DNA from: Gemmatimonadota bacterium
GTDB lineage: Bacteria > Gemmatimonadota > Gemmatimonadetes > Longimicrobiales > Gaopeijiaceae
Reading direction: 5' to 3'
DNA length: 64,000 bases
Assembly: GCA_021295835.1 (NCBI GenBank)
Contig: JAGWBP010000002.1
Coordinates: 1-64,000 of the forward strand
A program made the translations under genes and the position numbers. This document shows positions 23,560 through 32,846 of this stretch, piece by piece (position 1 is the stretch's first letter; every line of letters begins with the position of its first letter). The notes under the pieces were generated by a model. That model saw nothing but the letters and a program-made list of their open reading frames with translations, ran no database searches and was not told where the DNA came from.

Positions 23560-25398
23560 GTGTGCGGGATAATCGGGTACGTGGGGCCCCGCGACGCGGG
23601 CAACATCCTGATGGAGGGCCTCCGCAGGCTCGAGTACCGAGGGTACGACTCGGCCGGGATCGCGATCCTCACGCCCGACGGCAAACTTGCCGTCGAGAAG
23701 CGGCCGGGAAAGATCGGCGAGCTGGAGGGTGCCCTGAACGGCCGTCCGCCCCCTGGAAGGTGCGGAATCGCGCACACCCGATGGGCGACCCACGGGGCCC
23801 CCACCACCGCCAATGCGCACCCGCAGCTCTCGAGCGCCCGCGACATCGCCCTCGTCCACAACGGCATCATCGAGAGCGCAGCCCGCCAGCGCCCGAAGCT
23901 ACGCGACCTCGGCTTCGACTTCCGGAGCGAGACCGACACCGAGGTGCTGGTACACCTGATTGATCTGGCCTTCAGGGACTGCGACCGGCTGGAGGACGCA
24001 GTGGCCACCGCGCTCGCGGGGGTGGAGGGCACCTACGGAATCGCCGTGGTGAGCTCGCGAGATCCGGGGAAGATCGTCGTGGCCCGAAATGGCAGCCCCG
24101 TGCTCCTTGGGATCGGCGACCGGGACGAGTACTTCGTGGCCTCCGACGCGGCCGCCGTGGTTGCGCACACGCAGCGGGTGGTCCGGCTGCGCGACGGCGA
24201 CTCGGCGGTTCTGAGCGCGGGGGGCTACCGTACCTTCGATCCCTCCCGCCGCTCCGTCTGGCGAGGCGCCCAGATCGTCGACTGGAGCCCGGAGTCGGTC
24301 GGCAAGGGCGGCTACGACCACTACATGTATAAGGAGATCCGGGAGCAGCCCTCCTCGCTTCGGGACGTGCTGCGCGGACGGCTCCTGGAGGAGGAGGGGA
24401 GCGCGCGGCTGGGCGGCATTGCCCGGGCCGAGGCGGAGCTGCTCGACACCGACCGGATCGTCATCACTGCCTGCGGGACGAGCTGGCACGCCGGGCTCAT
24501 CGGCGCCTACATGCTCGAGGAGCTCGCGAGGGTGCCTGTCACAGTCGAGTACGCCTCCGAGTTCAGGTACAGGAACGCCGTGCTCTCGCCCAGGACGCTG
24601 GTCCTGGGCATCAGCCAGTCGGGCGAGACCGCCGACACACTGGCTGCCCTCCGGGAGGCCAGGCGCCGCAGGTGCCGCACGATGGGCATCGTCAACGTCG
24701 TCGGTTCGAGCATCGCGGCAGAGGTCGACTTCGGCGTCTACCTGCACGCGGGACCGGAGATCGGGGTGGCCTCGACCAAGTCGTTTTCGTCGCAGGTGGT
24801 TGCACTGGCTCTCTTCACGCTCTTCATGGCGCGTCGGCGGTCGATGTCGATCGTCGACGGCCGCGAGATGGTCGACGCGCTCCGGCGTCTGCCCGCCCAG
24901 GTGGAGGAGGCGCTCGCGGTGGACGATGCCGTGCGGGAGATGACCGAGGCGTACAAGGACGCGCCCAACTTCCTCTATCTGGGTCGGGGCTATCAGTTCC
25001 CGGTAGCCCTCGAGGGCGCTCTCAAGATGAAAGAGGTAAGTTACATCCACGCAGAGGGATACCCTGCCGCCGAGATGAAACACGGTCCGATAGCGCTGAT
25101 CGACGAGAACATGCCTGTGGTGGTGCTGGCGCCGCGCGACGCCGTGTACGCCAAGACGGTTTCGAACATCGAGGAGGTGCGGGCCCGCCGAGGGCGGGTG
25201 ATCGCAGTGGTCAGCGAGGACGACGACGGCGAGACGATCCAGGCCGACGAGCGCATCGTGATTCCGTCGACGATTCCGGCGCTGATGCCGGTGCTGGCGA
25301 CCGTCCCGCTCCAGCTCCTCGCCTACCATGTGGCCGTGCTGCGAGGCTGCGACGTGGACCAGCCGCGAAACCTCGCCAAATCGGTGACGGTGGAGTGA
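23560..25398 (+). CDS. glmS: Glutamine-fructose-6-phosphate aminotransferase (isomerising)
   Basis: 612 aa. Makes glucosamine-6-P from fructose-6-P and glutamine, feeding GlmM. The start must be GTG 23560 because the enzyme needs Cys as residue 1 after Met removal, and the codons read GTG-TGC-GGG-ATA (CGIIGYVG). Glutaminase domain at 1-240 (RWATHGAP); two SIS domains at about 290-430 and 460-600 (TACGTSWHAG, SGETADT, GRGYQFPVALEGALKMKE); C-terminal RNLAKSVTVE. Together with glmM it forms a compact amino-sugar operon with no separate promoter space. Confidence 0.95.
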   Translation: MCGIIGYVGPRDAGNILMEGLRRLEYRGYDSAGIAILTPDGKLAVEKRPGKIGELEGALNGRPPPGRCGIAHTRWATHGAPTTANAHPQLSSARDIALVHNGIIESAARQRPKLRDLGFDFRSETDTEVLVHLIDLAFRDCDRLEDAVATALAGVEGTYGIAVVSSRDPGKIVVARNGSPVLLGIGDRDEYFVASDAAAVVAHTQRVVRLRDGDSAVLSAGGYRTFDPSRRSVWRGAQIVDWSPESVGKGGYDHYMYKEIREQPSSLRDVLRGRLLEEEGSARLGGIARAEAELLDTDRIVITACGTSWHAGLIGAYMLEELARVPVTVEYASEFRYRNAVLSPRTLVLGISQSGETADTLAALREARRRRCRTMGIVNVVGSSIAAEVDFGVYLHAGPEIGVASTKSFSSQVVALALFTLFMARRRSMSIVDGREMVDALRRLPAQVEEALAVDDAVREMTEAYKDAPNFLYLGRGYQFPVALEGALKMKEVSYIHAEGYPAAEMKHGPIALIDENMPVVVLAPRDAVYAKTVSNIEEVRARRGRVIAVVSEDDDGETIQADERIVIPSTIPALMPVLATVPLQLLAYHVAVLRGCDVDQPRNLAKSVTVE

Positions 25399-25423
25399 CC
25401 GGAGCGCAGGAGAGAGCCCCTCG

Positions 25424-26062
25424 GTGACATCCCGAGGCACTGGGGATACGGTGCCGGTTGTCCTGGCGTCGGCCTCGCCCAGGCGGGCGGAGCTCCTGGC
25501 GATGCTGGGGATCGACTTCGAGAGGATTCCGGCCGACATCAGGGAGCTCCAACTGGACGGGGAGACACCGGAGGAGTACGTCGACCGGCTCGCCCGCGAT
25601 AAGGCCCTGCACGTGGCGCGGCGCCGTCCCGATGCGCTAGTCGTCGGAGGCGACACCGTGGTCGTCTGCGGAGGGAGCGTGCTGGAGAAGCCGTCGGGGC
25701 CAAAGGAGGCACTGCGGATGCTCTCCTCGCTCTCCGGCACAAGGCACCGGGTGCTCTCCGGGGTGGCGGCGGTGGCTTATGGAGTCGCCGCGTCGCGGGT
25801 GGCGGTCGCCGACGTGACGATGCGGCAGCTCGACACCGCCTCCATCGAGGCCTACGTGGCGACCGGCGAGTCGCTCGACAAGGCCGGCGGGTACGGGATC
25901 CAGGGGGTCGGAGCGATCTTCGTCGAGCGGGTGGAGGGCGACTATTTCGCGGTCGTGGGACTCTCGGTCGCTGCCTTCGTCGAGATCCTCCCGGAGGTGG
26001 GGTTGGAGTATCGCATCGGCTCGATCGCCCGACTCGGGACGCCATCCGGGGGGGCTCCGTGA
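25424..26062 (+). CDS. maf: Maf-type nucleotide pyrophosphatase
   Basis: 212 aa. Maf/YhdE family; hydrolyses non-canonical or modified nucleoside triphosphates such as dTTP/UTP analogues. Motifs are LASASPRRAELLAMLGI at the N-terminus, GGDTVV, KP.GPKEALRML.SLSG and the conserved DKAGGYGIQG. Start GTG 25424 follows AGGAGAG. Lies 25 bases after glmS and overlaps glpK by four bases (GTGA), so it is part of the same transcription unit. Confidence 0.92.
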   Translation: MTSRGTGDTVPVVLASASPRRAELLAMLGIDFERIPADIRELQLDGETPEEYVDRLARDKALHVARRRPDALVVGGDTVVVCGGSVLEKPSGPKEALRMLSSLSGTRHRVLSGVAAVAYGVAASRVAVADVTMRQLDTASIEAYVATGESLDKAGGYGIQGVGAIFVERVEGDYFAVVGLSVAAFVEILPEVGLEYRIGSIARLGTPSGGAP

Positions 26063-27534
26063 ACGGGGGCGCGGTGCTGGCTCTCGACCAGGGCACCACC
26101 GGGTCTACAGCGCTCGTCGTCTCGGCCGACGGAGGTATCCTCGCGAGGGCGTACTCGGAGTTCGCGCAGCACTTCCCGCGGCCCGGCTGGGTGGAGCACG
26201 ACGCCGATGAGATATGGCGGACCACGCGGCGGGTGGCGCGCGAGGCGCTCGCCGGGGCCCGTGCCGAGGTCGCGGCCATCGGCATTGCGAATCAGCGCGA
26301 GACGGTGGTCCTCTGGGACCCCGAGACGCTGACGCCCCTTCGCCGAGCGGTCGTCTGGCAGGACCGCCGGAGCGAGGCGATCTGCCGCGAGCTGAAGCGC
26401 GCCGGGCACGAGAAGATGGTTCGTCGGCGCACCGGCCTGGTGCTGGACCCGTACTTTCCGGGCACCAAGCTCCGGTGGCTCCTTGAGCGCGACCGGGAGC
26501 TGGCGGGGCGCGCCGAGAGGGGTGAGCTGGCCGTTGGGACTATCGACTCCTGGCTGGTGGCGAAGCTGACCGCTGGCGCCGTGCACGCCACCGACCACAC
26601 GAACGCGTCGCGCACGCTCCTCTACGACCTGGAATCGGGCGATTGGAGCCCCGAGCTGCTCTCGCTCATGGGAGTGCCCACCCGGGCGCTCCCCGAAGTC
26701 AGGCCGAGTCGCGGCGACTTCGGGGTCGCGGTGGGAGACGCTCTCGGGGACGAGCTGCCCATAGGCGCCGTGGTGGGCGATCAGCAGGCAGCTCTCTACG
26801 GGCAGGGGTGCTGGGAGGGGGGCGCGGGCAAGTGCACCTACGGGACCGGTGCCTTCCTCCTCCTGCACACGGGCCGGCGGCGGACCTTCTCGAAGCACGG
26901 TCTCCTCGCGACTGTCGCGTGCGACGCCAACGGAGGCCGCGCCTACGCGCTGGAAGGGTCGATCTTCGCGGCCGGGGCGGCGATCCAGTGGCTGCGCGAC
27001 GGTCTCGGCGTCCTGGAGCACGCAGCCGACAGCGAGACTCTGGCCCGGTCGCTGGAGGTGAACGACGGGGTGTACATGGTACCCGCATTCACGGGGCTGG
27101 GCGCTCCGCACTGGCGGCCGGACGCGCGGGCATCCATAGTCGGGCTGACTCGCGGCACCACACGGGCGCATCTGGCGCGGGCCGCCCTCGAAGCGATGGC
27201 CTACGGCACCCGCGAGCTCCTGGGCGCGATGCAGATGGACGCGGGCCGTGCGCCCAAAGCGCTGCGCGTGGACGGTGGGGCGGCGCTGAACGACTGGCTG
27301 ATGGGCTTCCTGGCCGGGATCCTGGATCTACCGGTGGTCCGTCCCGCGATGGTCGAGACGACGGCCTTGGGAGCGGCTGGGCTTGCGGGGCTGAGTGCGG
27401 GGGTCTGGAGCGCTCCTGCCGACTTCGCCGCCGCCTTTGGCGTGGGACGGCGCTTCGAGCCGACGATGGGCACCGAAGAACGCGCCGGTCTCGTCGCGGG
27501 TTGGGAGCGGGCGGTGAAGAGTGTCCTGACCTGA
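26059..27534 (+). CDS. glpK: Glycerol kinase
   Basis: 491 aa, FGGY family; phosphorylates glycerol to sn-glycerol-3-phosphate. The phosphate-binding DQGTTGST, GWVEHDADEIW, QRETVVLW, WQDRR, the adenine/sugar region DQQAALYGQGCW..GKCTYGTG and DGGAALNDWLM are all present. Start GTG overlaps the maf stop. No glpF or glpD is adjacent, so control by glycerol cannot be inferred from context. Confidence 0.93.
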   Translation: MNGGAVLALDQGTTGSTALVVSADGGILARAYSEFAQHFPRPGWVEHDADEIWRTTRRVAREALAGARAEVAAIGIANQRETVVLWDPETLTPLRRAVVWQDRRSEAICRELKRAGHEKMVRRRTGLVLDPYFPGTKLRWLLERDRELAGRAERGELAVGTIDSWLVAKLTAGAVHATDHTNASRTLLYDLESGDWSPELLSLMGVPTRALPEVRPSRGDFGVAVGDALGDELPIGAVVGDQQAALYGQGCWEGGAGKCTYGTGAFLLLHTGRRRTFSKHGLLATVACDANGGRAYALEGSIFAAGAAIQWLRDGLGVLEHAADSETLARSLEVNDGVYMVPAFTGLGAPHWRPDARASIVGLTRGTTRAHLARAALEAMAYGTRELLGAMQMDAGRAPKALRVDGGAALNDWLMGFLAGILDLPVVRPAMVETTALGAAGLAGLSAGVWSAPADFAAAFGVGRRFEPTMGTEERAGLVAGWERAVKSVLT

Positions 27535-27759
27535 AGCAACGACAGTGGCGCACGCGGAGCGGCTCGCCAAGGGGATGCGCAGTCGCGGCCACGGGCTGCT
27601 AGATTTCGACGGGACCATGTCGGCCCGTTTACGATCCTCGACCCGGCGCATCAGTTGCTCCGCTCCCGCGAAGCGGCCAAGGCCCGCGAGCGGGACCGCC
27701 CTCCCGTCGAGACGCCTGACGCGCCAATGGACTGAACGGCTACCGGAGCCAGATCGACA

Positions 27760-28188
27760 GTGAAGAACCGAGGCTTTCTCGTGGGGCTGGTGGGGGTGGC
27801 GGCGGTGGTGACGTACCTGATGTGGACCGGGATCAGCGACAGCATGGTCTACTACCTCACTCCGGTCGAGCTCCTCGCCAGGATCGAGGCCGATCCAACC
27901 TTCCACGATGTGGGGGTGAAGGTGAGCGGCAGGGTGGTGGACGGCTCGTGGGAGCGAGATGGCGAGCTAGGTGGCGAGCACACTTTCGTCGTCCGCGACC
28001 TGGAGGACGCCGACGCGACCTTCGTGGTGCGCTACCCCGATGTGCTGCCCGACACCTTCAACGACAAGGCCGAAGTCGTTCTCGAAGGCCGCTACGGGGC
28101 CGACGGAGTCTTCCGCGCCCACACCGTCCTGACCAAGTGCGGGAGCCGCTTCGAGGCGGCCAAGGAGGAGCTGGCGGCCCGTGGGTAG
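27760..28188 (+). CDS. ccmE: Cytochrome c maturation heme chaperone CcmE (Cys-type)
   Basis: 142 aa. One N-terminal membrane anchor (residues 5-23) and a periplasmic OB-fold (VKVSGRVV, FVVRD, VVLEGRYGADGVFRA). CcmE receives heme from CcmC/CcmABD and passes it to CcmF. Classical CcmE binds heme through His in HxxxY. Here the site reads TKCGSRF, so Cys 127 takes the His position, as in the CxxxY-type CcmE known from some archaea and deltaproteobacteria, and even the Tyr is Phe 131. First gene of the ccm run. The 225-base gap before it contains a coding-like stretch without a start codon. Confidence 0.9.
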   Translation: MKNRGFLVGLVGVAAVVTYLMWTGISDSMVYYLTPVELLARIEADPTFHDVGVKVSGRVVDGSWERDGELGGEHTFVVRDLEDADATFVVRYPDVLPDTFNDKAEVVLEGRYGADGVFRAHTVLTKCGSRFEAAKEELAARG

Positions 28189-28251
28189 AATCCGACTTGC
28201 CAGCCCGGCGCCTCGCCGCTCGGGCGGCTCGATCCACGGACTCCTGGCGGC

Positions 28252-30279
28252 GTGACCGCCCTGGGCGAAGCCGCCCTCTGGATCGCCCTTCCCATAGCCC
28301 TCTGGGGCACCGTCGCCTCCTTTGCGGGCGGAAGGCTCGGGAGGGGACAGTTGGTGGCGAGCGGCGAGCGGAGCGTACATGTCGTCACCGCGCTCCTGAT
28401 CCTGGTGTCGGCCGGGATCATCGCCGCCTTCCTGGGCAACCGGTACGAGTACCTGTACGTGGTCAGCTACTCGAACCGGGAGCTCGACCCGTACTTCAAG
28501 TTCGCGGGACTCTGGGCTGGGCAGCGCGGGTCCCTGGTCTTCTGGACGCTCCTTCTCTCGGTCTTCTCCTCGATCGCGGTCTTCCGCAACCGCCTGCGAA
28601 ACCGCGAGTTCATGCCGTACGTAAGTGGGACGCTCCTTGGGATTCTTGCGTTCCTCCTCGTAGTCCTCCTCTTCGCCGACGTCAATCCCTTCGAGAGGCT
28701 GGGCTTCACCCGCATCAACGGCATGGGTCTGAATCCGCAACTGCAGAACTACTGGATGACGATCCACCCCCCGACGCTCTACCTGGGCTTCACGGCCTTC
28801 GCCGTTCCCTTCGCCTTCGCGGTCTCGGCCCTCCTGACCGGTCGCCTCGATTCGCGCTGGATCGCCGTCACCAGGCGCTGGATCCTGCTCAGTTGGTTCT
28901 TCCTGACGCTGGGGGTCGTCTTCGGCATGCGCTGGGCGTACGAGGAGCTGGGGTGGGGCGGCTACTGGTTCTGGGATCCTGTCGAGAACGCCTCGCTGCT
29001 CCCCTGGCTGACCGCTACGGCCTTCCTGCACTCGATCCAGATCCAGGAGCATCGGGGCATGCTCAAGGTGTGGAACATGACGCTAGTCACCGTCACCTTC
29101 CTGCTGACGATCTTCGCCACCTTCCTGACCCGCTCCGGGCTGATCGAGTCGGTGCACAGCTTCGCGGAGAATCTCCGGATCGCCTACATCTTCCTGGGCT
29201 TCATGTGCGCGATGGCGATCCTGGCGGCGCTCCTCATCGTCCACCGCCTGCCCTCGCTCCGGCCCGACAGCCAGATCCGGTCCTTCCTCTCGCGCGAGTC
29301 GGCCTTCCTCTTCAACAACCTGCTCCTCGTGGGCATCACGTTTGCGGTCGCCTGGGGCACCCTCTTTCCCCTCATCACCGAGGGGCTGCTCGGCGAGACG
29401 CGCAATGTGGGGCCGCCGTACTTCAACCGCGTGAACATCCCCCTAGGGCTCCTCCTGCTGACGCTCATGGGGGTCGGGCCGATCATAGCATGGCGGAAGG
29501 CGTCGGCCAGGTACCTGAGGCGGAACTTCGCCCTACCGCTCCTCGCAGGCGTCGTCGCGCTCGGTGTCCTGCTCCTGACGGGGGTCAGGCACGGGATGGC
29601 GCTCGCCACCTTCGCGATCGGCACCTTCGTGCTGGCCACAGTGGTCGTCGAGTTCTGGAAAGGGACCAGGGCGAGGGCACGGATCGCCGGAGAGGGCGTG
29701 CTCCGGGCTATCGGCGGCCTTGTGCGCAGGAACCGGCGCCGCTGGGGAGGGTACGTCGTGCACGCGGGCGTCGTCGTTGTATTCATGGGGATCGCCGGGG
29801 CGGCCTTCGACCGGCGTGTGGTGCAGGAGTTGGAGCCCGGGGAGGCGATGACGGTGACCTCGGCGCTGGGCGGCGTGTACCGGCTGGTGTACGAGAGCCT
29901 CTCGCACTCGCGGCCCCGCGTGGCCGAAGATGTCCAGGAGAACGACTGGCGGTGGACGGCGCTGGTGACCGCCTACCGCGACGGCGAACAGATCGGGGTT
30001 CTGCGGCCGGAGAGGCGCTTCTACCCGGTGATGGACCAGAGCTCCACGGAGGTGGGGATCTCGAGCTCGGCGCTCGAGGACCTCTACGTGATCCCGCGCG
30101 AGGTGGATGTCGATACCGAGCGGGCAAGCTTCGAGGTCAAGGTCCTGCCGCTGGTCCCGTGGATCTGGGTGGGGGGGCTCATCATCGCGGTGGGTGGACT
30201 TGTCGCCCTCTGGCCGCCGTCCGCTGGGCCGCAGCACCGACCGGTGCGGGCTGGTGCCCCCACCCGCGCGGCGGCGTGA
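28252..30279 (+). CDS. ccmF: Cytochrome c heme lyase subunit CcmF
   Basis: 675 aa, about 14-15 membrane helices, heme-handling protein superfamily. The WWD heme domain reads WGGYWFWDPVENASLLPWL near residue 240, flanked by conserved His; HPPTLYLGF and TRSGLIESVHSF are typical of CcmF. The C-terminal periplasmic domain (about 510-640) contains ERRFYPVMDQSSTEVGI. It attaches heme to apocytochrome c with CcmE. GTG 28252 start; the stop overlaps the next gene (GTGA). Confidence 0.95.
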   Translation: MTALGEAALWIALPIALWGTVASFAGGRLGRGQLVASGERSVHVVTALLILVSAGIIAAFLGNRYEYLYVVSYSNRELDPYFKFAGLWAGQRGSLVFWTLLLSVFSSIAVFRNRLRNREFMPYVSGTLLGILAFLLVVLLFADVNPFERLGFTRINGMGLNPQLQNYWMTIHPPTLYLGFTAFAVPFAFAVSALLTGRLDSRWIAVTRRWILLSWFFLTLGVVFGMRWAYEELGWGGYWFWDPVENASLLPWLTATAFLHSIQIQEHRGMLKVWNMTLVTVTFLLTIFATFLTRSGLIESVHSFAENLRIAYIFLGFMCAMAILAALLIVHRLPSLRPDSQIRSFLSRESAFLFNNLLLVGITFAVAWGTLFPLITEGLLGETRNVGPPYFNRVNIPLGLLLLTLMGVGPIIAWRKASARYLRRNFALPLLAGVVALGVLLLTGVRHGMALATFAIGTFVLATVVVEFWKGTRARARIAGEGVLRAIGGLVRRNRRRWGGYVVHAGVVVVFMGIAGAAFDRRVVQELEPGEAMTVTSALGGVYRLVYESLSHSRPRVAEDVQENDWRWTALVTAYRDGEQIGVLRPERRFYPVMDQSSTEVGISSSALEDLYVIPREVDVDTERASFEVKVLPLVPWIWVGGLIIAVGGLVALWPPSAGPQHRPVRAGAPTRAAA

Positions 30280-30722
30280 GCCCTTTATCTGCCGAGGGTG
30301 CGGTGGTCGCCATAGTCGGCGCGGTCCTCCTGGCCACCGGTGTGGTGCTCGCGGTGCTGGAGCCCATCTTCGCCGGGAGGAGCGCCCCCCTCTACGACGA
30401 AGACAGAGGCGCCGCCGAGGCGAAGGCGCGGCGCAGGGCGGCGCTCGTCGCGCTCCGCGAGCTCGAGTACGACCGCGCCACCGGCAAGCTCGGGAGCGCC
30501 GACTACGAGGCGCTCAGGGCGGAGCTGGCGCACAACGCCCTCGCGCACCTGGCACCGGCTGGCGGAGAGGGGGAAGCGGACGAGGACGCCGAGCTGGAGG
30601 CGGAGATCGCCGAGATGCGCCGCGCCCTAGAGGCGGGGCTGCAGTGCGGGGCGTGCGAGCACGTCAACCGTTTCGAAGCGCGCTACTGCGGCGAGTGCGG
30701 CGGGGCGCTTGCCAACGTCTAG
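30276..30722 (+). CDS. Membrane-anchored zinc-ribbon protein (CcmI/CcmH-like position)
   Basis: 148 aa. One N-terminal membrane helix (residues 9-29), then a charged helical region with ALVALRELEYDRATGKLGSADY, which resembles the CcmI-type 'ALRELEFDYATGKLSEEDY' segment, an acidic linker, and a C-terminal zinc ribbon CGACEHVNRFEARYCGECG. Start GTG overlaps the ccmF stop. In System I the position after ccmF often holds ccmG/ccmH/ccmI; this protein matches the N-terminal CcmI part only, with a zinc ribbon in place of TPR repeats. Role in apocytochrome handling is inferred from context. Confidence 0.7.
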   Translation: MSPLSAEGAVVAIVGAVLLATGVVLAVLEPIFAGRSAPLYDEDRGAAEAKARRRAALVALRELEYDRATGKLGSADYEALRAELAHNALAHLAPAGGEGEADEDAELEAEIAEMRRALEAGLQCGACEHVNRFEARYCGECGGALANV

Positions 30723-30739
30723 ATCTTGCTAGGGCACCC

Positions 30740-31447
30740 TTGACGCTTGAGGCCCGGTGCGTCTCGTGCCGCTACGGCGCCACCAGGGCGCTCGAGGAGG
30801 TGAGCATCCTCGCCGAGCCGGGAAGCGTCGTGTCGGTAGTGGGTCCGAATGGGGCGGGGAAGAGCACGCTGCTAAGGGTCATGAGCGGGGAGCGGCGGCC
30901 TGACGCAGGCTCGGTCACCCAGGACGGGCGGCCGATCTTGCGATCGGACCCGGAGTGGAGGCGCAGGGTCTCCGTGGTGTCGCACCGCACCGGGCTCTAC
31001 CTAGGGCTGACCGCAGCCGAGAACCTGCGTTTCTTTGCCGGACTGAACGGCCTGCCTCGCCGTGGGGCGGCCGAGGTGGTAGCCGAGTCGCTTGCCTCCG
31101 TGGGTGCGGCCACCCTGGCGGATAGGCGCGTGTCGACGCTCTCGCGCGGCCAGGCCCAGCGGGTGTCTCTCGCCCGCGCCCTGCTGAGCGACCCGCGCCT
31201 GCTCCTCCTGGACGAGCCCTTCGCGGGACTGGACGACGAGGCCGCAGGCCTCCTCGAGGGCGTGCTTGCAGCGCGTCGGGACTCCGGCTGCACCGTCCTC
31301 CTGGTGACTCACGATCTGGGCCGCGCCGTGCGGCTCGCCGACCGGATCGTCGTGCTCCGGCGGGGCCGCAAGCGGTACGAGGGAGCTCCGCCGACCGACC
31401 CGGGCGCGCTCGTCGCCCACCTTTCCGCCGAGTCGAGCCAAAGGTGA
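30740..31447 (+). CDS. ccmA: Heme exporter ATP-binding protein CcmA
   Basis: 235 aa ABC ATPase: Walker A GPNGAGKST, signature LSRGQAQRVSLARALL, Walker B LLLLDEPFAGLD, H-loop VTHD. With CcmB (and CcmC/CcmD) it powers release of heme-loaded CcmE. TTG 30740 is the only in-frame start that gives the family N-terminus (TLEARCVSCRYG). The downstream ccmB start overlaps its stop (GTGA). Confidence 0.93.
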   Translation: MTLEARCVSCRYGATRALEEVSILAEPGSVVSVVGPNGAGKSTLLRVMSGERRPDAGSVTQDGRPILRSDPEWRRRVSVVSHRTGLYLGLTAAENLRFFAGLNGLPRRGAAEVVAESLASVGAATLADRRVSTLSRGQAQRVSLARALLSDPRLLLLDEPFAGLDDEAAGLLEGVLAARRDSGCTVLLVTHDLGRAVRLADRIVVLRRGRKRYEGAPPTDPGALVAHLSAESSQR

Positions 31448-32124
31448 GGGCGCTAGCCCGCTGGGTCTGGCTTGTCGCCGCAAACGACCTGCGCCTGGAG
31501 GCCCGTTCGCGGGGGCGCCTGGTATCGATGGCCGCCTTCGCCGTGCTCGCTGGCCTTCTCTTCGGCTTCGCCCTCGATCGGAGCGCACTTGCGGGGCGCG
31601 ATGTGGCCGCGGCTCTCCTCTGGCTGATAGTCCTCTTCGCCTCCGTGGGCGGAGCGGGCCGCACCTTCGACCCGGACGAGGAGGACGGCGCATTCCGCCA
31701 TCTGCTGCTGACCCCCATCCCGCGCCACGGCCTCTTCCTCGGCAAGATGGGCGCGCATCTGGCGCTCGTCTGGATCGTGACGGCGCTCTCCTTCGTCTCG
31801 GTGACGGCGTTTCTGGGGGTCCGGGGCGTCGGCTCACCTCTGGCGCATGCGGCAGTGCTCCTGCCCGGCACGATCGGGATCGCGGCCGTGGGTACGCTGC
31901 TCGGCCGAATATCGCGACACTCCACTCTTGGCGACACGCTGCTCCCCGTCCTGGCCTTCCCGCTCCTCGTGCCAGCGATCCTCTTCGGTGCCACCGCGTC
32001 GGCGCGGGTTTTCCTGGAACGCCCATGGCCAGAGATTTCGGGGGCGGTTAGAGTGCTCTGGGCCTTTGCGCTGGTTGCAGTCGCGGCCGGCGCGGCGCTC
32101 TTTCGCCACCTGACCGACGAATAG
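31444..32124 (+). CDS. ccmB: Heme exporter membrane protein CcmB
   Basis: 226 aa, six hydrophobic segments, CcmB family. DLRLEARSR near the N-terminus, FASVGGAGRTFDPDEEDGAFRHLLLTP and LLPVLAFPLLVPAILFGA are characteristic. Membrane partner of CcmA in the CcmABCD complex. Start GTG overlaps ccmA. Confidence 0.92.
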   Translation: MRALARWVWLVAANDLRLEARSRGRLVSMAAFAVLAGLLFGFALDRSALAGRDVAAALLWLIVLFASVGGAGRTFDPDEEDGAFRHLLLTPIPRHGLFLGKMGAHLALVWIVTALSFVSVTAFLGVRGVGSPLAHAAVLLPGTIGIAAVGTLLGRISRHSTLGDTLLPVLAFPLLVPAILFGATASARVFLERPWPEISGAVRVLWAFALVAVAAGAALFRHLTDE

Positions 32125-32138
32125 GGGAGAGAGAATCC

Positions 32139-32846
32139 ATGTCGCGTAGGGCTCGGGTGGTTGGCCTCGCGCTCACGACGGCCGGAGTTGCGGTCGTCCT
32201 CTTCAGCCACTGGATGATGGCCTTCTGGGTGCCGACGGAGGCCGCGCAGGGAGTCGTGCAGCGCATCTTCTACGTGCATGTGGCGGCGGCGTGGAGCTGC
32301 TTCCTTGCGATCGGGATCGCCGCTCTGGCGAGCGCCGCGTACCTCTGGCTCGAGGACGAGCGGGCGGACTCGGCCGCGGTATCGGCTGCCGAGGGCGCCA
32401 TCGTCTTCGGGGCGATCATGCTCGTCTCGGGTCCGCTATGGGGGCGAATTGCGTGGGGGACCTACTGGACGTGGGAGCCGAGGCTGACGCTGACGCTCCT
32501 CCTCTGGTTCATCTACGTTGGGTATTTTCTGGTGCGGGGTTCGGTGTCCGACCTTCGGCGCGGCAGGCGCTTCGCGGCGGTGGTCGCGGTCGTCGGCGCG
32601 CTCTTCATCCCGCTGATCCACGTGAGCGTCCTCCATTTCCGCTCGCTGCACCCGGGCCCGGTCGTGCTCAAGTCGGAGGGCCCCACCCTGCACCCCGATA
32701 TGCTAGCCACTCTGCTGGTTTCCTTCCTCGGCTTCGCGATGCTCTTCCTGGGCCTCTTCACATTCCGCTACGCCGTCGAGAGGCTGCGTTGGCGCATGGC
32801 AGCCGCTGCTCCGTCGCCCGGCGGTGGCGATGGAGGATTCGGATGA
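32139..32846 (+). CDS. ccmC: Heme handling protein CcmC
   Basis: 235 aa, six membrane helices. WWD motif WGTYWTWEPRLT near residue 108, with conserved His flanks in FYVHVAAAW and IPLIHVSV. CcmC loads heme onto CcmE. ATG start after GGGGAGAGA; its stop overlaps the small downstream gene (ATGA). Confidence 0.93.
   Translation: MSRRARVVGLALTTAGVAVVLFSHWMMAFWVPTEAAQGVVQRIFYVHVAAAWSCFLAIGIAALASAAYLWLEDERADSAAVSAAEGAIVFGAIMLVSGPLWGRIAWGTYWTWEPRLTLTLLLWFIYVGYFLVRGSVSDLRRGRRFAAVVAVVGALFIPLIHVSVLHFRSLHPGPVVLKSEGPTLHPDMLATLLVSFLGFAMLFLGLFTFRYAVERLRWRMAAAAPSPGGGDGGFG

Noticed and set aside
23899..25740. A 613-codon open frame antisense to glmS/maf, and similar long antisense frames (e.g. 6410-7231, 38732-39493, 44128-45978)
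   Set aside because: They mirror strongly GC-biased real genes, have Arg/Gly/Pro-rich meaningless protein sequence and no Shine-Dalgarno; they are by-products of high GC.
27535..27735. Coding-like frame after glpK (HVGPFTILDPAHQLL, EAAKARERDRPP) ending at 27735
   Set aside because: Third-position bias is gene-like, but there is no ATG or GTG and no Shine-Dalgarno; only an internal TTG for 26 residues. Left unannotated.
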